Below, piece by piece: positions 35,374-46,849 of a stretch of DNA of 64,000 bases. Origin of the DNA: Druceiella hillmani (Eukaryota > Arthropoda > Insecta > Lepidoptera > Hepialidae); the NCBI GenBank assembly GCA_039881145.1, contig JAYKKI010000090.1, positions 9,093,501 through 9,157,500 on the forward strand, read 5' to 3'. The notes below the pieces were generated by a model that had not been told where the DNA came from, did not search any database, and saw only the letters and a list, made by a program, of their open reading frames with translations. Each line of letters starts with the position of its first letter. The stretch's first letter is position 1. A program made the position numbers and the translations under genes.

Positions 35374-35781
35374 GCTAATAATTGAACTAAATTAATTATT
35401 GACGGTACTGGAAACGAAATAAACTTAAAAAGGGAATTTTATAGAATTCAATTTCTCCTTCATATCGATCGTGGTAATTATTTTGCCAATCTGTAAACTG
35501 GCTTAATTTCAATATTACAAATAATTAACGGCATCGTACAAAACCGAATAGTCAGCGGTCATCAACAGATCGCATGGGCCACATATAAAATACATTTACT
35601 TTTTCCAACTTTTTAGCTCATATTTCTATTTATAAGCATTAGCAATCGATCATACAATACAACATATAGCATTTGATGGAAATTTAGTTTTCTAGTTTTA
35701 GCGGTTAATAAGTTATGAAACTTTGGCTGTTGGTTTTTCACACTACATTTTTACGAATCTTATTACCGTAATTTAATTTTT
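35374..35781. other. AT-rich noncoding stretch
   Basis: I see no gene, tandem repeat or recognisable mobile-element sequence in this interval. Confidence 0.5.
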
Positions 35782-36406
35782 CACAACTAAATGAAACCAC
35801 GTGATGTGGTATTGTTTCTACTTTATTTAAAATCTCTATCACGACCTAGGTTTCGTTGTGTGACAACATCTTCAGGTGCGCAATTTGTAAAAATTTGGTT
35901 GTAAAAAATTAAATATGAGTTTCCACAAAATTAAAGCCAAATATATTCAAGTTTAAAAAAATTTGAATATCATTCGTTTATTTTTTCTCACGCCTGCAGA
36001 AAGAAATTATCGTAAGGAATTTCCCATGGAAATTAATGAGTAAAAAGCATTTCCGTATTTCTCTTATGTCTGTTGAGTATAACGAAGTGTGTTACATAAG
36101 TCACGTTTTGCAGTGATTTAAGCTTATATTAATGGATAAATAAAGTTAAAAAGAATTTAATTAATGTTAATTTCCTAGACATCTTGCCTGATATTTTCCT
36201 CTTCCTTATAAAACTCTTTCAGAATGGGATCAAACAAGTATTTGATCGCTTTTTTGCTCAAGGTGTGTCAAGGTGTCAACTTTCTAATATCCCCCTGATG
36301 ATGATATTTGCTAATAACCACCTGAAGATGTAATACAACAAAACCGTCGTAAAGAACTTAAAGAAAATAGAAATAATACTACATCACATAGTTTCATTTA
36401 ATTGTG
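35782..36406. mobile_element. Non-autonomous element with ~95-bp terminal inverted repeats
   Basis: The left arm (35782-35878, starting cacaactaaatgaaac and ending catcttcaggtg) is the diverged reverse complement of the right arm (36319-36406, starting cacctgaagatg and ending gtttcatttaattgtg). The arms enclose about 440 AT-rich bases without a coding frame. A third, single copy of the arm lies at 47941-48042. The arm has a conserved plan: 'acctgaagatgttgtcatac', 'aacNaaaccNtcgt', 'ttaaataaagtagaaataat', 'actacatcacatagtttcat'. This fits a foldback or MITE-like element, or two nested copies inserted head to head. Phrases of the 'ctgaagatg...cgaaac' kind also occur at ends of Penelope-like elements, so the class is open. 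No clear target-site duplication is seen. Confidence 0.65.
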
Positions 36407-38228
36407 TCTAAACGAGTAATTAAGTTCGTAGTGACAAACATTTTCGGGAAATTATTCTCTATCAATATTTACAGTTTACAGTTTATATTTTGGTTGTTTA
36501 CATTTGTAAACAAATAGAGTTTGCAATAACAATTTCTTAACTTGATCTTCATATTCGTCGCAATGGAGTGGAGTCCTTGAATAACAATTTAAAATTCATG
36601 TTTAAACTTCTTAGTATTTGTAATTTATTCGCATCATGAAGAAGGGTAAATAAAGGCATTGTTCACATTGTTCATTGACAATATTCTTACATTCTGCCTG
36701 GGGAAATCTATTTGAAATAACGCCGAACTGCCGAAGTAGCTTTAACTTTCCTATCGATCTTCAGTACTCTTTTAAATCAAAATTCAATTGAACAGCATTT
36801 CGTTTCCACTAAAATTCATTATTAGTTCTTTGTACCACTGCATGTCAATGAATTGAAAAGTCACGTATATTTCAATTGGTTATGTGCTTACTATATTTGG
36901 GGTCGATGAAAACGTTCAATTATGGAAAGATTCAAACAGAAATGCGAGACAGCTCTATTTTACGACTTAACCTCTAATATAACTGAATTTAATGGATTTA
37001 TCGTCAATTTGTTATTGGAAAATTGATGTCATTGAATTCGACTGCCCCTTTCTATTGATTGTACGAAATTGCAAAATCATTTGTGTCACGATTTATTTTC
37101 AACAGTACGATGTAAAATCGAACGTTGAACGTTAATCGACAAGCCTGGGGAAACAAGTCATTCTACTTAATGGATGTTGTGGGAGAACTGTGCAGGTCAG
37201 GTTTAATATATGTGCTTTTCTATTCAGTGGTTCTTTCAATTTTAAGGAACGACTTTACGAGAAACAAAAACATAAGATTTGTTGAAATACATAGAAGACA
37301 AATAAATCAAGTAGTTTAACCAAAAAGTTGCTAGGGAAAATGTTTAGAACGCAGAGTTATGTTTAAAATATTTCTATTGATTTTTCACTTTCCACTATAT
37401 AGTTATCGGTTTCCCAATTTATTTTTGTGTCTGAATTTATCATAATTATTTGTATAATAAGGAAATAATTCTATTGTCTTTCGTTCTGTAATGCAATTAT
37501 AACTTAAAGCATAAAAAAATTATTTCGTTCATATATCATGAAATAAATATAAAATTACCTCAAAAACTATATAATTATATTGACTTCTAGAAATAGTTAT
37601 ATGAATGGTTTTTTCACAATAACTTTGATTTTTCAGCCACAGGGTAGAAAAAGTATGAAAATAGTACATATTATCATTTGAGACAACTACAAATTCGATT
37701 AAGTGTATGACACGCACTTGGCCAGTTTTGTCAATTTATCTACGTATCAAAAATTTGATAAATTCACTTGTCTTAGCTTGAAAGGAAAAAACTTATGGAT
37801 GGTATTAAAGATAATTACATCCCAAACGGTAAAATATGGCGAAGGTCATGTTTCAACAAATAAAATAAAACATTTATTTCCCTAGAGAAATTAAAGCCTT
37901 TTTAACGAGAAAATTATTCACGTCCAAGCGATCGTGCGCCGTGTAATAAGGTAGCTTGCGAGCCGAAACATCGACGTGTTTGCTTTTTTTTAATTACAAC
38001 ACCTATTTGATAAAAAATAGGCATTTCATTGACGAGGCAATTCACATATTTTTTTTGGGTAATATATGGGGGTGATCCTGAAAAATAATTTAAATATTTT
38101 TCTTATTATGTGTTTAAGACGCGAGTATCAAATTAACTTTATAAAAAATAATTTGTAAGTAATTTAATAATTTTTTTGTTGATTGATACAAACTACATTT
38201 TTACTTTCGTAAAAAGTAAAAGACACAT
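36407..38228. other. AT-rich noncoding stretch
   Basis: No gene is supported. A lepidopteran repeat tail lies at 37704-37729. The 64-codon frame at 37125-37319 starts in a slightly GC-richer patch but has no recognised content. At 37955-37985 'gccgaaacatcgacgtg' resembles debris of repeat ends. Confidence 0.45.
37704..37729 (+). repeat. Lepidopteran repeat tail
   Basis: The bases 'cacgcacttggccagttttg' (37711-37730) closely match the conserved family end 'tcgcacttggccggtttt'. Little of the body can be recognised upstream. Confidence 0.5.
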
Positions 38229-38505
38229 TGCAATATGTGTTTGTGTATGTGTGAGTGTGAGTACGCGTATGTGTACCAGCAGACGTGTGTCCTAACGTGT
38301 GGTTATATGTTCATGAGTGTGTTTGTGTAGGTGCACGTATGCAATATGGGTGAATACGCTTGTGCGTGTGTGTGTGTATGTGAGTGGGTGCGGGCGTGCA
38401 TGTGCATGTGTGTGTGTACATGTGCGTATGCGCATATACGTGTTTGTGCTTCCTAATATATATTTTTTTATGCGTTTGCGTGAGGGTGAGTGCACTCATA
38501 TATAA
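38229..38505. repeat. GT-rich compound microsatellite
   Basis: Irregular GT, TG-TA and GCGT steps run for about 270 bases with strict purine-pyrimidine alternation over long stretches. Three overlapping frames on both strands (Cys/Val-rich or His/Thr-rich) are its translations, not genes. Confidence 0.9.
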
Positions 38506-40892
38506 CCTCGCGCATGTTTCCTAGGTATGGAACCGAATGGTAGTGTAGCGCTTAAACTAATTTAACCATGTGTCTAAAATTTTACTATTGTAATTTTTTT
38601 GGAAATATCTCTACTAACCGTTCACATTTGATTTAATTTTTTTTTATCTTACCATTAAAGGTATCTTATAGAGTAAAATAAATTCAGTTTTCTGAGAAAC
38701 TTGTGACATGATTTCCTTTTATTTTTGACGTTTTTAATATTGACTCAGAAAATGAATGTATTTAATTTTTCCATGAAAGGTAGATTCAGAATTGTCTCTA
38801 TCTATGTTTCGAGTAATTTTACACTGTTACCGTAAGGCAAAAAAACCCGTGTCGCTCTTTCTTTTATTTTTAAGAAGAAAAATTTAATGATTATTACAAA
38901 GAATGTATGGGTCTATGCCTCGGTATATTCAAAAATAAAAATTGTACAAACCTTGACTGACTTTTAAGCTTGTGATTTGTATAACAATAAATAGCTTACA
39001 AGTAGGAAATACGGGTATCCCTTGTCATAATATGTCTTGAAGAATTTTTCGTTTAAAATGTGTTCATGCATATTTATCAGTCTAATAAATTTACTATTTA
39101 GGGTGGGTTAGACTATTCATCAATGCTTCTAAAAGTATTTGGTTGCGTAACTCAAATAATATTAACAATGTCATTCGTCATGTTTAAACAAATTAGGTAA
39201 CTTTACCTTAAACATGTCCATCCACATAAACGTCATGCATTCTTACATTTTCAGTTTACAACAAAAAAACTAAATGAGTCCTATTTCGTCTTGAATACTT
39301 TTACTGGCACTATATGCGATACAAAGTTGAAAAATAATTATAAGGCCATTGGATGCCATGTCAAACTATATTCTTTAAAGTTTAAATCATGGGGGCGTTA
39401 ACCTTATTCGATTATACTCAAAGTAGTTAATGCCCTTGCTGAACAAATTTTTGTGCCTTGGAGAAAGACACGTGTGTCACATTTGTGGATGTATAACTGT
39501 TCGATAAATTGCGACTATCTAAAAAGTAACGATATGGTGGTTTATTAAAATTGTTTGAATATAAAAACCAAAAGAAATAACGTCAATAAATATTCATTCA
39601 TATTTTTCCTCACCCTTTTCTCCTTACAAATTTATGGGATATTTACCTATTAATTTGCCAAGTTATTTTTCGCTTATTTAATTTTTTCCTATGTAATCGG
39701 TATTTTTACATACCTATTTTAATGGTCCAGTTATTCATAGCTTATTTAATTTTTTCTACAAGATCGATATTTTTACTTCCAATCCCTTTCCGTTACATAT
39801 TCACAATGAGTTATTCACCTGGATGTATTTTCTTTTATGCCACTTATTTACTGCGTTGTTAGTTACAAATACGGCAGAATAATGCATACAGGTAACTGTA
39901 TTTCGTTAAACTTCATATCAGAATATTGTCATTGTTTTCGTGAAATATGTTCAACATATAAACTTGATACCATGCCAAAGCGATTTCAAAGAGAAGCTCG
40001 GGTATGTGTTTAGTTTATTAGAGGCAAATGTGATCACGGAATCAATAAATGTCATTCGTATTAGTATTTATCGGGCCTTGATTCAAGTATCGGCAAGTGA
40101 GGTTCACAGCCTTGAGAGCTTCCTTCCGGGAGCGATGCTTGTGAATTTGTAACCTTTCATTAAACGCGTTGACCCTATGTGAATGTTGGTTGCAGAGTTG
40201 GTGATACTGAGGTTTTTAGCTCGAAATGGAGCGGTCCTGTTTAATTAACTATTTCATCGTTTGAATTTATTTATTGTTTACACTTTTAAGGGTAATGAAA
40301 ATCTGGGGTTAAACTTTTCGCGCGAAGGCAATATTTACAGAGGAATTAAAAAAACATTGTCATTTAATCAAATGGGTCAATGGGCTAGAAAATCGGTGCC
40401 GATTACTATTAAGAAACCGAAATTTCTGTGTAAGGGATGATATTACTATACATGATGGTTCCGAAAGGAACCCTACTTTTTCACCATATTGTAAACATAA
40501 CTACTGCCTGTCTATGTGTCGGGGAATTCTTAGTTCGTAACTGAGAAAATTATCTAGTGCAAAGAAGATCGGGGCTTTAGTTATTAGAATTGGAAGATTA
40601 TAAAATATTAACCGCTCATTCTTCATGACGATAAAAGTACTTTACATAAATCTCAGGTTATTTCATCGAAATCGTTTTGCGAAAAATTTTAAGTTATATA
40701 AGTGTAATAGAATATTAAAATGGTTTGATAAAATCACGGGTATTTGACATAACAGGTAAACTTTATTACAAGATGATTTTTATTTTACATTTTTACTGTT
40801 ATACATTTCAATATGTATTAAAACCAAAAATGTGACACGATTGATAGGAATAACTTTCTCGTTGAATCTGCCGGATTAGGAGCTTATTGTAA
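38506..40892. other. AT-rich noncoding stretch
   Basis: No gene is supported. A 70-codon frame at 39940-40152 turns GC-richer towards its end (SEVHSLESFLPGAMLVNL) but has no recognised family. A short ggttcc/ggaacc hairpin lies near 40458. A tandem duplication at 39661-39780 is listed separately. Confidence 0.45.
39661..39780. repeat. 68-bp diverged tandem duplication
   Basis: 'agttatttttcgcttattta' (39661) recurs as 'agttattcatagcttattta' (39729), followed in both by 'attttttc', 'atcgNtatttttac' and, before the first and between the two, 'cctatt..aat'. This makes about two and a half units. Confidence 0.8.
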
Positions 40893-40990
40893 TTGATTGA
40901 TTGAGTAGTTCGCGCTGTCGCGTAATCCGCGCGCGACTGTTGTGTAGATGAAAGTCGAGTTCATCGATTTTTTCACAGATTAGAAATATT
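40893..40990 (+). repeat. Dispersed repeat family T, copy 1
   Basis: 'attgattgattgagtagttc' then 'gcgtaatccgcgcgcgact' and 'gttgtgtagatgaaag' is collinear with 42274-42380 ('gattgattgattaattcg', 'gggtaatccacctccggcta', 'attgtataaatggaag'). It is a CpG-rich core in AT-rich flanks, of unknown class. Confidence 0.6.
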
Positions 40991-41599
40991 TTAGACTTTG
41001 AAAAAAAAATTTTTTTATGGAGTGATACATTACTATATTAGTTTTAGGATGGAAAGATACATTTGAAGTATATATTTATAGAAAAAACATATTTAAGCTT
41101 AACCTGTGAATTTTATTTGTATCCTTAGAATAATTTATCAGATTCCGTAGCCCACATATTTCATTGAATAATACTTGTCATATTTCGAAATGTTTTCTTG
41201 AAATTTTAAACGCTGCACAGAAAATATGTAGATTAAGAGTGAATAATAAATTACCTTACTTATTTGTTTTAGTTCCCAATGTTTCAACTTCAGAGGTTGA
41301 AAATTATAAAACGTTATGGTATTAATACTTTTTAAGGAAATTTGCACACAAAAAAATTTCCATCAGCATACTAAATTAGACACATAGTGGAACAACATAA
41401 GTAACATAAAATTAAATAAACTAATTTGTTTTGAAATTACGTTTTCGAAATAGCGTGTACTGAAATGAAATATGTTTATACAGTGTATTTTTTAAGTAAT
41501 GATGTAATACAAATCAGAATTATTTTATTTACACGCGTTAAAAATAATAAAATATTTAATAATTGAAATAATTAAAATATTTTGGGATATTCTTCTTCC

Positions 41600-42060
41600 A
41601 GTTTAGAAGCTAGGCAGGTTAATTGTGTTTAATAAACTTTTAAGTTGGAGTTTAACTCTATTGGGTTCAGGGCGGGGTATCCTTTTTATGTTATTGCATA
41701 GACTCCTGCTTAGATTCAGGCTAATAAAAATGAATTCAAGTCTCGTCACTAGTAACAATTCGATTCTAAGTTTCATCTATATACTCTTTATGGAGATCTA
41801 AAAAGTCCCGTAAACATTCGATTCACTGTTGATTTTGCTGCGGAGTGAGCATTTTTGACAGTCACCATGCGTTAACTTTTAATATGTCACGAAGTATATT
41901 CAAAACGGTTGTAGAAAATGCTCCATTCGTCACTACGTCTTCTTTATTTAGGTATCTTTTACTACAAGTTCTTCATCTTTTCCAATAATATCCGAGGAGG
42001 TGGCCTCGATTGACCGCCCTGAGCGTGCGTCGTCTCCATCAAATCTCTATCAAGAATCAA
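41600..42060 (-). pseudogene. Decayed mariner-family transposase (N-terminal half)
   Basis: The minus strand encodes a broken mariner transposase. From 42036 downward it reads DDARSGRSIEATSSDIIGKD (the DNA-binding region of mariner proteins). After a frameshift it reads GAFSTTVLNILRDILKVNAW, then PQQNQQ and IECLRDFLDLHKEYIDE, then NRIVTSDET, a stop, IHFY, a stop, PESKQES. TSDE is the block with the first catalytic aspartate (codon at 41745-41747), and PESKQ is the conserved segment after it. At least five in-frame stops and one frameshift show it is dead. Mariner proteins are about 340-350 residues, and this covers roughly the first half. The catalytic second half is not recognisable beyond about 41600. 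It catalysed cut-and-paste transposition at TA sites when intact. Confidence 0.85.
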
Positions 42061-42273
42061 TAAAAAAAAATATCTATAAGTTTGAAATGGTAAGGTTGAA
42101 TTGTCACAGCATAGATTTGATACATTTGAGGTAATTACTTTATAGTAGGAAATATTTTTAACCAAACATTTAAGCATAAATCAGCTAAACAATTTCATTA
42201 AATGTCTTCTTGTTTGATAAAATTTACAAGAGAAAGCTTCATAATGAATTACACAGATTAAATCTCACTGGTG

Positions 42274-42380
42274 ATTGATTGATTAATTCGAATGCCGTAG
42301 GGTAATCCACCTCCGGCTAATTGTATAAATGGAAGAAAAGTTTTTTGGTTTTATCTGTCGTCAGTTAGATGGAGATCTTT
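42274..42380 (+). repeat. Dispersed repeat family T, copy 2
   Basis: It is collinear with 40893-40990 and lies about 1.4 kb downstream in the same orientation, on the other side of the mariner remnant. A mariner insertion between two older copies, or a local duplication, would both fit. Confidence 0.6.
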
Positions 42381-42609
42381 GTAAAACGCAGAATGACTGT
42401 TCGGAAAAACGATGTTTTATAAAATATTTAAAAGAAATAAAATTTCTCTTTTTACTCATCGCAGAATGCCGTTCAAAGAAATATATTCCCCGTCTACTAC
42501 TATAAAGCAATTACATTCTTTAAAATACTAAACATTTTTAGAGATACGTTATAGAATGATGGAGACCGAAACCTTACCTGTATTTAATTTCATACTTTCA
42601 TTTTACGAA

Positions 42610-42850
42610 ATTCTTTAAAAAGTAAATTTCCTATATCCGTCCGTCTGTCTGGCGGTCACAGTCTAACAGTTTAACAGTTTTAGACATACAAGCAAAAATT
42701 ATTGGAAGTGAATATTTCAAAGAAAAATTTTGATTAAGATAACAAATGAGATAAATATTTTTTTTATTATAATTTACCAAACACAGTATATCTTACCAAC
42801 TTTCCCGTACCTTAACATTGGGCGGGATATAATTAAAGACCTTTCAAGAT
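42610..42850 (+). repeat. Lepidopteran-type repeat, 5' part
   Basis: 'cctatatccgtccgtctgtc' then 'tggcggtcacagtc' (42640-42664) matches the 'gtccgtctgtctgtca' segment near the beginning of the lepidopteran repeats seen elsewhere in the window. The body beyond is too diverged to delimit well. Confidence 0.4.
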
Positions 42851-43345
42851 GAATGTTTCCTTTCTTCACCAATTTTTACTTTTAGAGCTCTATTTGACCG
42901 TTTTCCGTCCTCCAATTTTTCAATCATCGATTTTGAAAATGTTAAAGGATTCTGAATCCATTTGATTAAACTGAAACTAAAATTGTTTCGGGTAACTCTG
43001 ATAAACAAATTTAAGTGATGTATTTAGAACCGTACTTTTGCCCGTTCTGATACACGTTTTTTGTATTTTCTGAAGTGCTTCCCATACAACTTAATTCCAT
43101 TTAACTTGGGAATAAATGTTTTATCTTGAACTTCACAGAGCCGAGCATAATTACATTATTTCATTAATAAGAATTTTATGTTTATCAATCGGTTCCTTCG
43201 TGTTTATTTTTTTTATTTCTAATTTTATCAAGTTTATCTAGTATTTTATAATCATTTCCAGAACATATAATTAGATTAATAAAAAAAGCGTTTTTTGTAC
43301 ACAAAAAAATCGAATTAGTTGATACCTAAAGTAAAAAGAATTTCT
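42851..43345. other. AT-rich noncoding stretch
   Basis: I see no gene or clear repeat in this interval. Confidence 0.5.
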
Positions 43346-43417
43346 GTCTAATTATTATCTTAAATGAAAGAAAATCGTGTATAAATAACGATTTTCAACT
43401 AAGATAGTAATCGATTA
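43346..43417. repeat. Long imperfect hairpin
   Basis: The inner stem gaaaatcgt (43370-43378) pairs with acgattttc (43388-43396) around a nine-base loop. An outer stem attattatctta (43351-43362) pairs with taagatagtaat (43400-43411) with one mismatch, and a further ctaat/attag pairing follows. Total size is about 65-70 bases. The size suits a miRNA precursor, a tiny foldback element or chance in AT-rich DNA. Confidence 0.6.
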
Positions 43418-43966
43418 GTTATCATTTCCCCAATTGTCGATATATATATAAAGGGGTTTGTCAATAATTTTCCTACTGACGTTGACTCAAATTAAAAAAA
43501 AAACTCTACATAGAACTTAATTAATTATAATAATCCATATCGCGGATACGATGACTGAGGGCTTTTTCATTTCCTTAAATACGAGAAAATAATATAAATA
43601 TTTGCATTAAAAACGCATTGAATAATAGGAGAGTAGAAAATTTTATTTTCAATTTATTTTTTATGTTTTTCTAAAACGAGTTAGTAAGGATTATTAACAT
43701 GTACGTGTTGTCAAAAAAGTTGTCGGCATGGAGCTTGTCAATTGCTGGACACCTTGATAGTCTTGAACTGCTTACGGAAGTCGGCATCGCATTGGCGTAC
43801 ATTGCTTTGGCATCGGCGTACTATTTGTGAGTTACAAACGGGGAATTTTTTGCAAGTTTAGAGTACAGATCAGAAAATTCTTTTTGTCTGTTTCAAGTAA
43901 TTTTGCGTTGGCGGAAATTTTTTATACATCCACACACATAAACATGTAGATACATACGAACACGCA

Positions 43967-43967
43967 C

Positions 43968-44053
<86 letters not shown>
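43967..44053. repeat. (TA)n microsatellite
   Basis: About 87 bases of TA with a single CA interruption at 43981, preceded by a CA-rich stretch. Tyr/Ile-rich minus-strand frames across it are not genes. Confidence 0.97.
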
Positions 44054-44058
<5 letters not shown>

Positions 44059-44665
44059 ATGTACGCATATACCTTATTTCGTCGACTTCGGGTAAGAGTT
44101 GTCGGTGAGGATGTAGTGAAATTTTAAATATTTCTGAGAGTAGAGCCACTTTAATATTGTCATTTTTTTGGAGAAAAGTGCTTTTCAATCTTTTCAATTA
44201 AATTATGAGTTTAATTTATGATTAGTTAAATTTACTATAAATTTTCTAACGCGTAAAATAGCTAGTTTGCTTTATACCATAATTAATTAAATTAACCGGA
44301 TGTTTATTCATCATCCAATCAAGTTTGAGTAATAAGACGAAAACAACCCTGTAGGTTGTGTCATAATAATTTTGTTTAATACAACTGTCGCTGCTGTGTA
44401 TATGTTTAAATGGTTGATTTAATCTTCAGTGTGACATTTTTGTATAGAGTCTAGGTGCATTATAAATGTCTGTAAGATGGCATATGTGGATTCAAAAGAA
44501 ATATCTTTTATCTATTGTATGTCGAAAAATTCAGAGTAAAATATGTTTCAATATATTCATCAAAGCAGACCATTAGTGTACTTGTACTGTTTTTTTAATG
44601 ATATAATATGATCTGGGGATCGATGCTTTGGCGCTCAGTTACCCATAAGTAGATCCCTCACGACG
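44054..44665. other. AT-rich noncoding stretch
   Basis: No gene is visible. A small perfect acaacc/ggttgt stem lies near 44345. Confidence 0.5.
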
Positions 44666-44765
44666 ACAAGTGAAATAAGCTCTTATCTTCGCGCTCGGGA
44701 GAATCCGATAATAAATATAACTCAACCGAACTGTCGTGAAAATCCCTTCATATTTCGAGCTCTGA
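44666..44765 (+). repeat. Dispersed repeat family S, copy 2
   Basis: It is collinear with 35059-35171 over about 100 bases in the same orientation. It keeps more CpG (cttcgcgctcggg), so it may be the less decayed copy. Confidence 0.7.
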
Positions 44766-45762
44766 TTTTTATTGTGTTATAATACCTTCCCTTTATGGCG
44801 ATCTGTTTGAGCTGAGAGTTGATGAAAAGAGAAGTTGCTCGATATTGAAGTGTCATTCTTATATCAATAAGCTCCTTTCTATAGGAGAAAGCTTTTGATA
44901 TTTGGTTTAATCAGGAAAAGTAATGCTTATTATATGCCATATTATTTGAAAGTAAATAAAAATAAAAATAAATTTAAATTTTCATATCGGTAGCCGATGA
45001 AAAGGTGAAGATCTGGACTTGTCAATTTTTGCGGATATGATCACGAATGTCTTGTTTTTGGTTTACTAAAGATGAAAAATGTTATGTAATAGCTTATATT
45101 CACAACTACACAAGTGATGTAAATTTAATTACATGTAATGGCCAGCGAATTAGTGACGAATATTATGTGCACTATGGAAACGGATACGTGACTGCGATGG
45201 TTAAACAAACGTAGGGTGTATCAGATTTATGTTCACCTAACATTTACGTAAATAAATTATTATATAAAAATCAAAACTCATTGATACGACGAAGTTTATA
45301 TCTATTAGATTATATTATTTATGATTGAATGAATTGAAGTCAGTATGGTTTTTCAACTAATTCATATATAAACTTAAGTTAATATTGAAATGAATGTTTT
45401 AATATGTGTTAAAAAAATTCTGTATATTAGAGTAACAGTTTTTAAAAATTTCTGTAATAGTTTTGATAAGAGTTAAAGCTGTGAAGAGAAAAAGAACTGA
45501 GTACGATTTTTTGTAGAAATCAATAATTGTTTTCTAAATTTTCCGCGTTAAACAATTTCCCATAAAATGTTGGTTTCGGACTGTTTTTAAATGAATAAAA
45601 GGCCAACAAAAATGGGACAAAACGATATAATGGGAGAAAAAAATATAATACCGTTTTGAAAAAAAGTTGGTATTTTGAAGTGTCAACCACATAATGTCGC
45701 CATCCATCAGGACACTTCGAACACATATTTGGAAATAAGTCTATCGTATAATAGACGATCTA

Positions 45763-46078
45763 AGCTGGACTACTGTAGCAAAACTGCCGTGTAGTCCAGA
45801 CATCGCTCCGCCGGATTATCATCTGTATCGGTCTTTAAAGCAACATTTGCTGAAAAAAAGTTTAATAATTGTGATCAGGTTAAAACTACATCGCGGAATG
45901 TTTTGAACGCCAGCCTCCCACTTTTTGGGAAGAAGACATTCTGCCTTTATTTAACAGATGGTTATATATTTTAGACCATAATGGTGAATATTTTGTTCTT
46001 TGAATAATTTACACAAATAAATAATAATAAAATAAAAAGAGTTTTTGAGTGCCTGAGAACTTTTGCACCAACCGATAT
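45763..46078 (+). pseudogene. Decayed mariner-family transposase (C-terminal end) with 3' TIR
   Basis: The frame from 45763 reads SWTTVAKLPCSPDIAPPDYH and then LYRSLKQHLLKK, the conserved mariner block YSPDLAP.DYHLF.SL, which holds the later catalytic aspartates. A frameshift follows, after which FNNCDQV and, near the end, LDHNGEYFVL are readable before a stop at about 46001-46003. Downstream, 46047-46078 reads on the opposite strand 'tatcggttggtgcaaaagtt', close to the mariner terminal inverted repeat 'ggttggtgcaaaagt' known from this subfamily, flanked by TA. This marks the right end of the element. The N-terminal part and left TIR are not found upstream, so the copy is truncated and inactive. 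Confidence 0.85.
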
Positions 46079-46849
46079 ATCACTTATCAATAAGTCTCTA
46101 AATCATAATAAAAAATATTAACAAAGTCTCTTGTTGAGTTTAGTGACCCAAAATAAATGTTGATTTGTATATGACCTTTCGATACTATCTGCTCTTTTTG
46201 CTAGGACTATTTAGACAAACTTTCATAATTTACTCAAGTCTGCATGTATTTCAGTCTGTCTGCTATATCCCAGTAATTCTTATAGTCTAGAAACTAAGTA
46301 TATGACATTTGATTAACAGGTATATGTTTAAGATAATGATCTCAATTAAAACATTTTTTTTCTTAATTTTAAAGTACTTTCCCTTGTTAAGAAATAGCCA
46401 TACGAAAAAAGTACATCACTGTAAGGGGTACTATTATAATAATCTTTTGAAAATAAATATTGATACCATTTGTCATTTTTAAGTCTTACGTACGAAACAT
46501 TAGGCATCAAAATGACGTGCAATGTGTCCATCTCCAACATTTTACTTACTTGACCGTGGATTGGACAAATCTGCCAAGAAATCTACATAGATTCATTCTA
46601 TTATTCCAGTTAACTCGTATCGATAGTTTTAAAGGGTACAGTCTATTACGGAAACCCGCTTGTTTCCAACCCTTTTGAATATTTACGATTCACCAGAAGC
46701 AAAGGTTTTTTCTCTGCAAAGCTATTAAGTATACTGAATACAAATATTCATTAAGGAAGGGAGAACAGTGTTCAAATTAATGTTAATAAGTGGTTACAAA
46801 TATAAACCGTAATTATCAAGCAGTTAATAATTTTGAATTATTTAATATT
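46079..46849. other. AT-rich noncoding stretch
   Basis: No gene is visible. Opposing frames at 46346-46540 and 46460-46678 are unsupported. Confidence 0.5.

Noticed and set aside
35782..36406. Firm classification of the long-TIR element as Penelope-like
   Set aside because: Only the 'ctgaagatg' and 'aaacc' words suggest it; no reverse transcriptase or endonuclease coding is present.
38292..38505. His/Thr-rich and Cys/Val-rich frames of 62-67 codons
   Set aside because: Simple-sequence translation of the GT-rich tract in three overlapping frames on both strands.
40458..40476. ggttcc...ggaacc hairpin as a terminator or RNA element
   Set aside because: It is only six to seven pairs in a region of repeat-like words (gttccgaaaggaaccc), expected debris of lepidopteran repeats.
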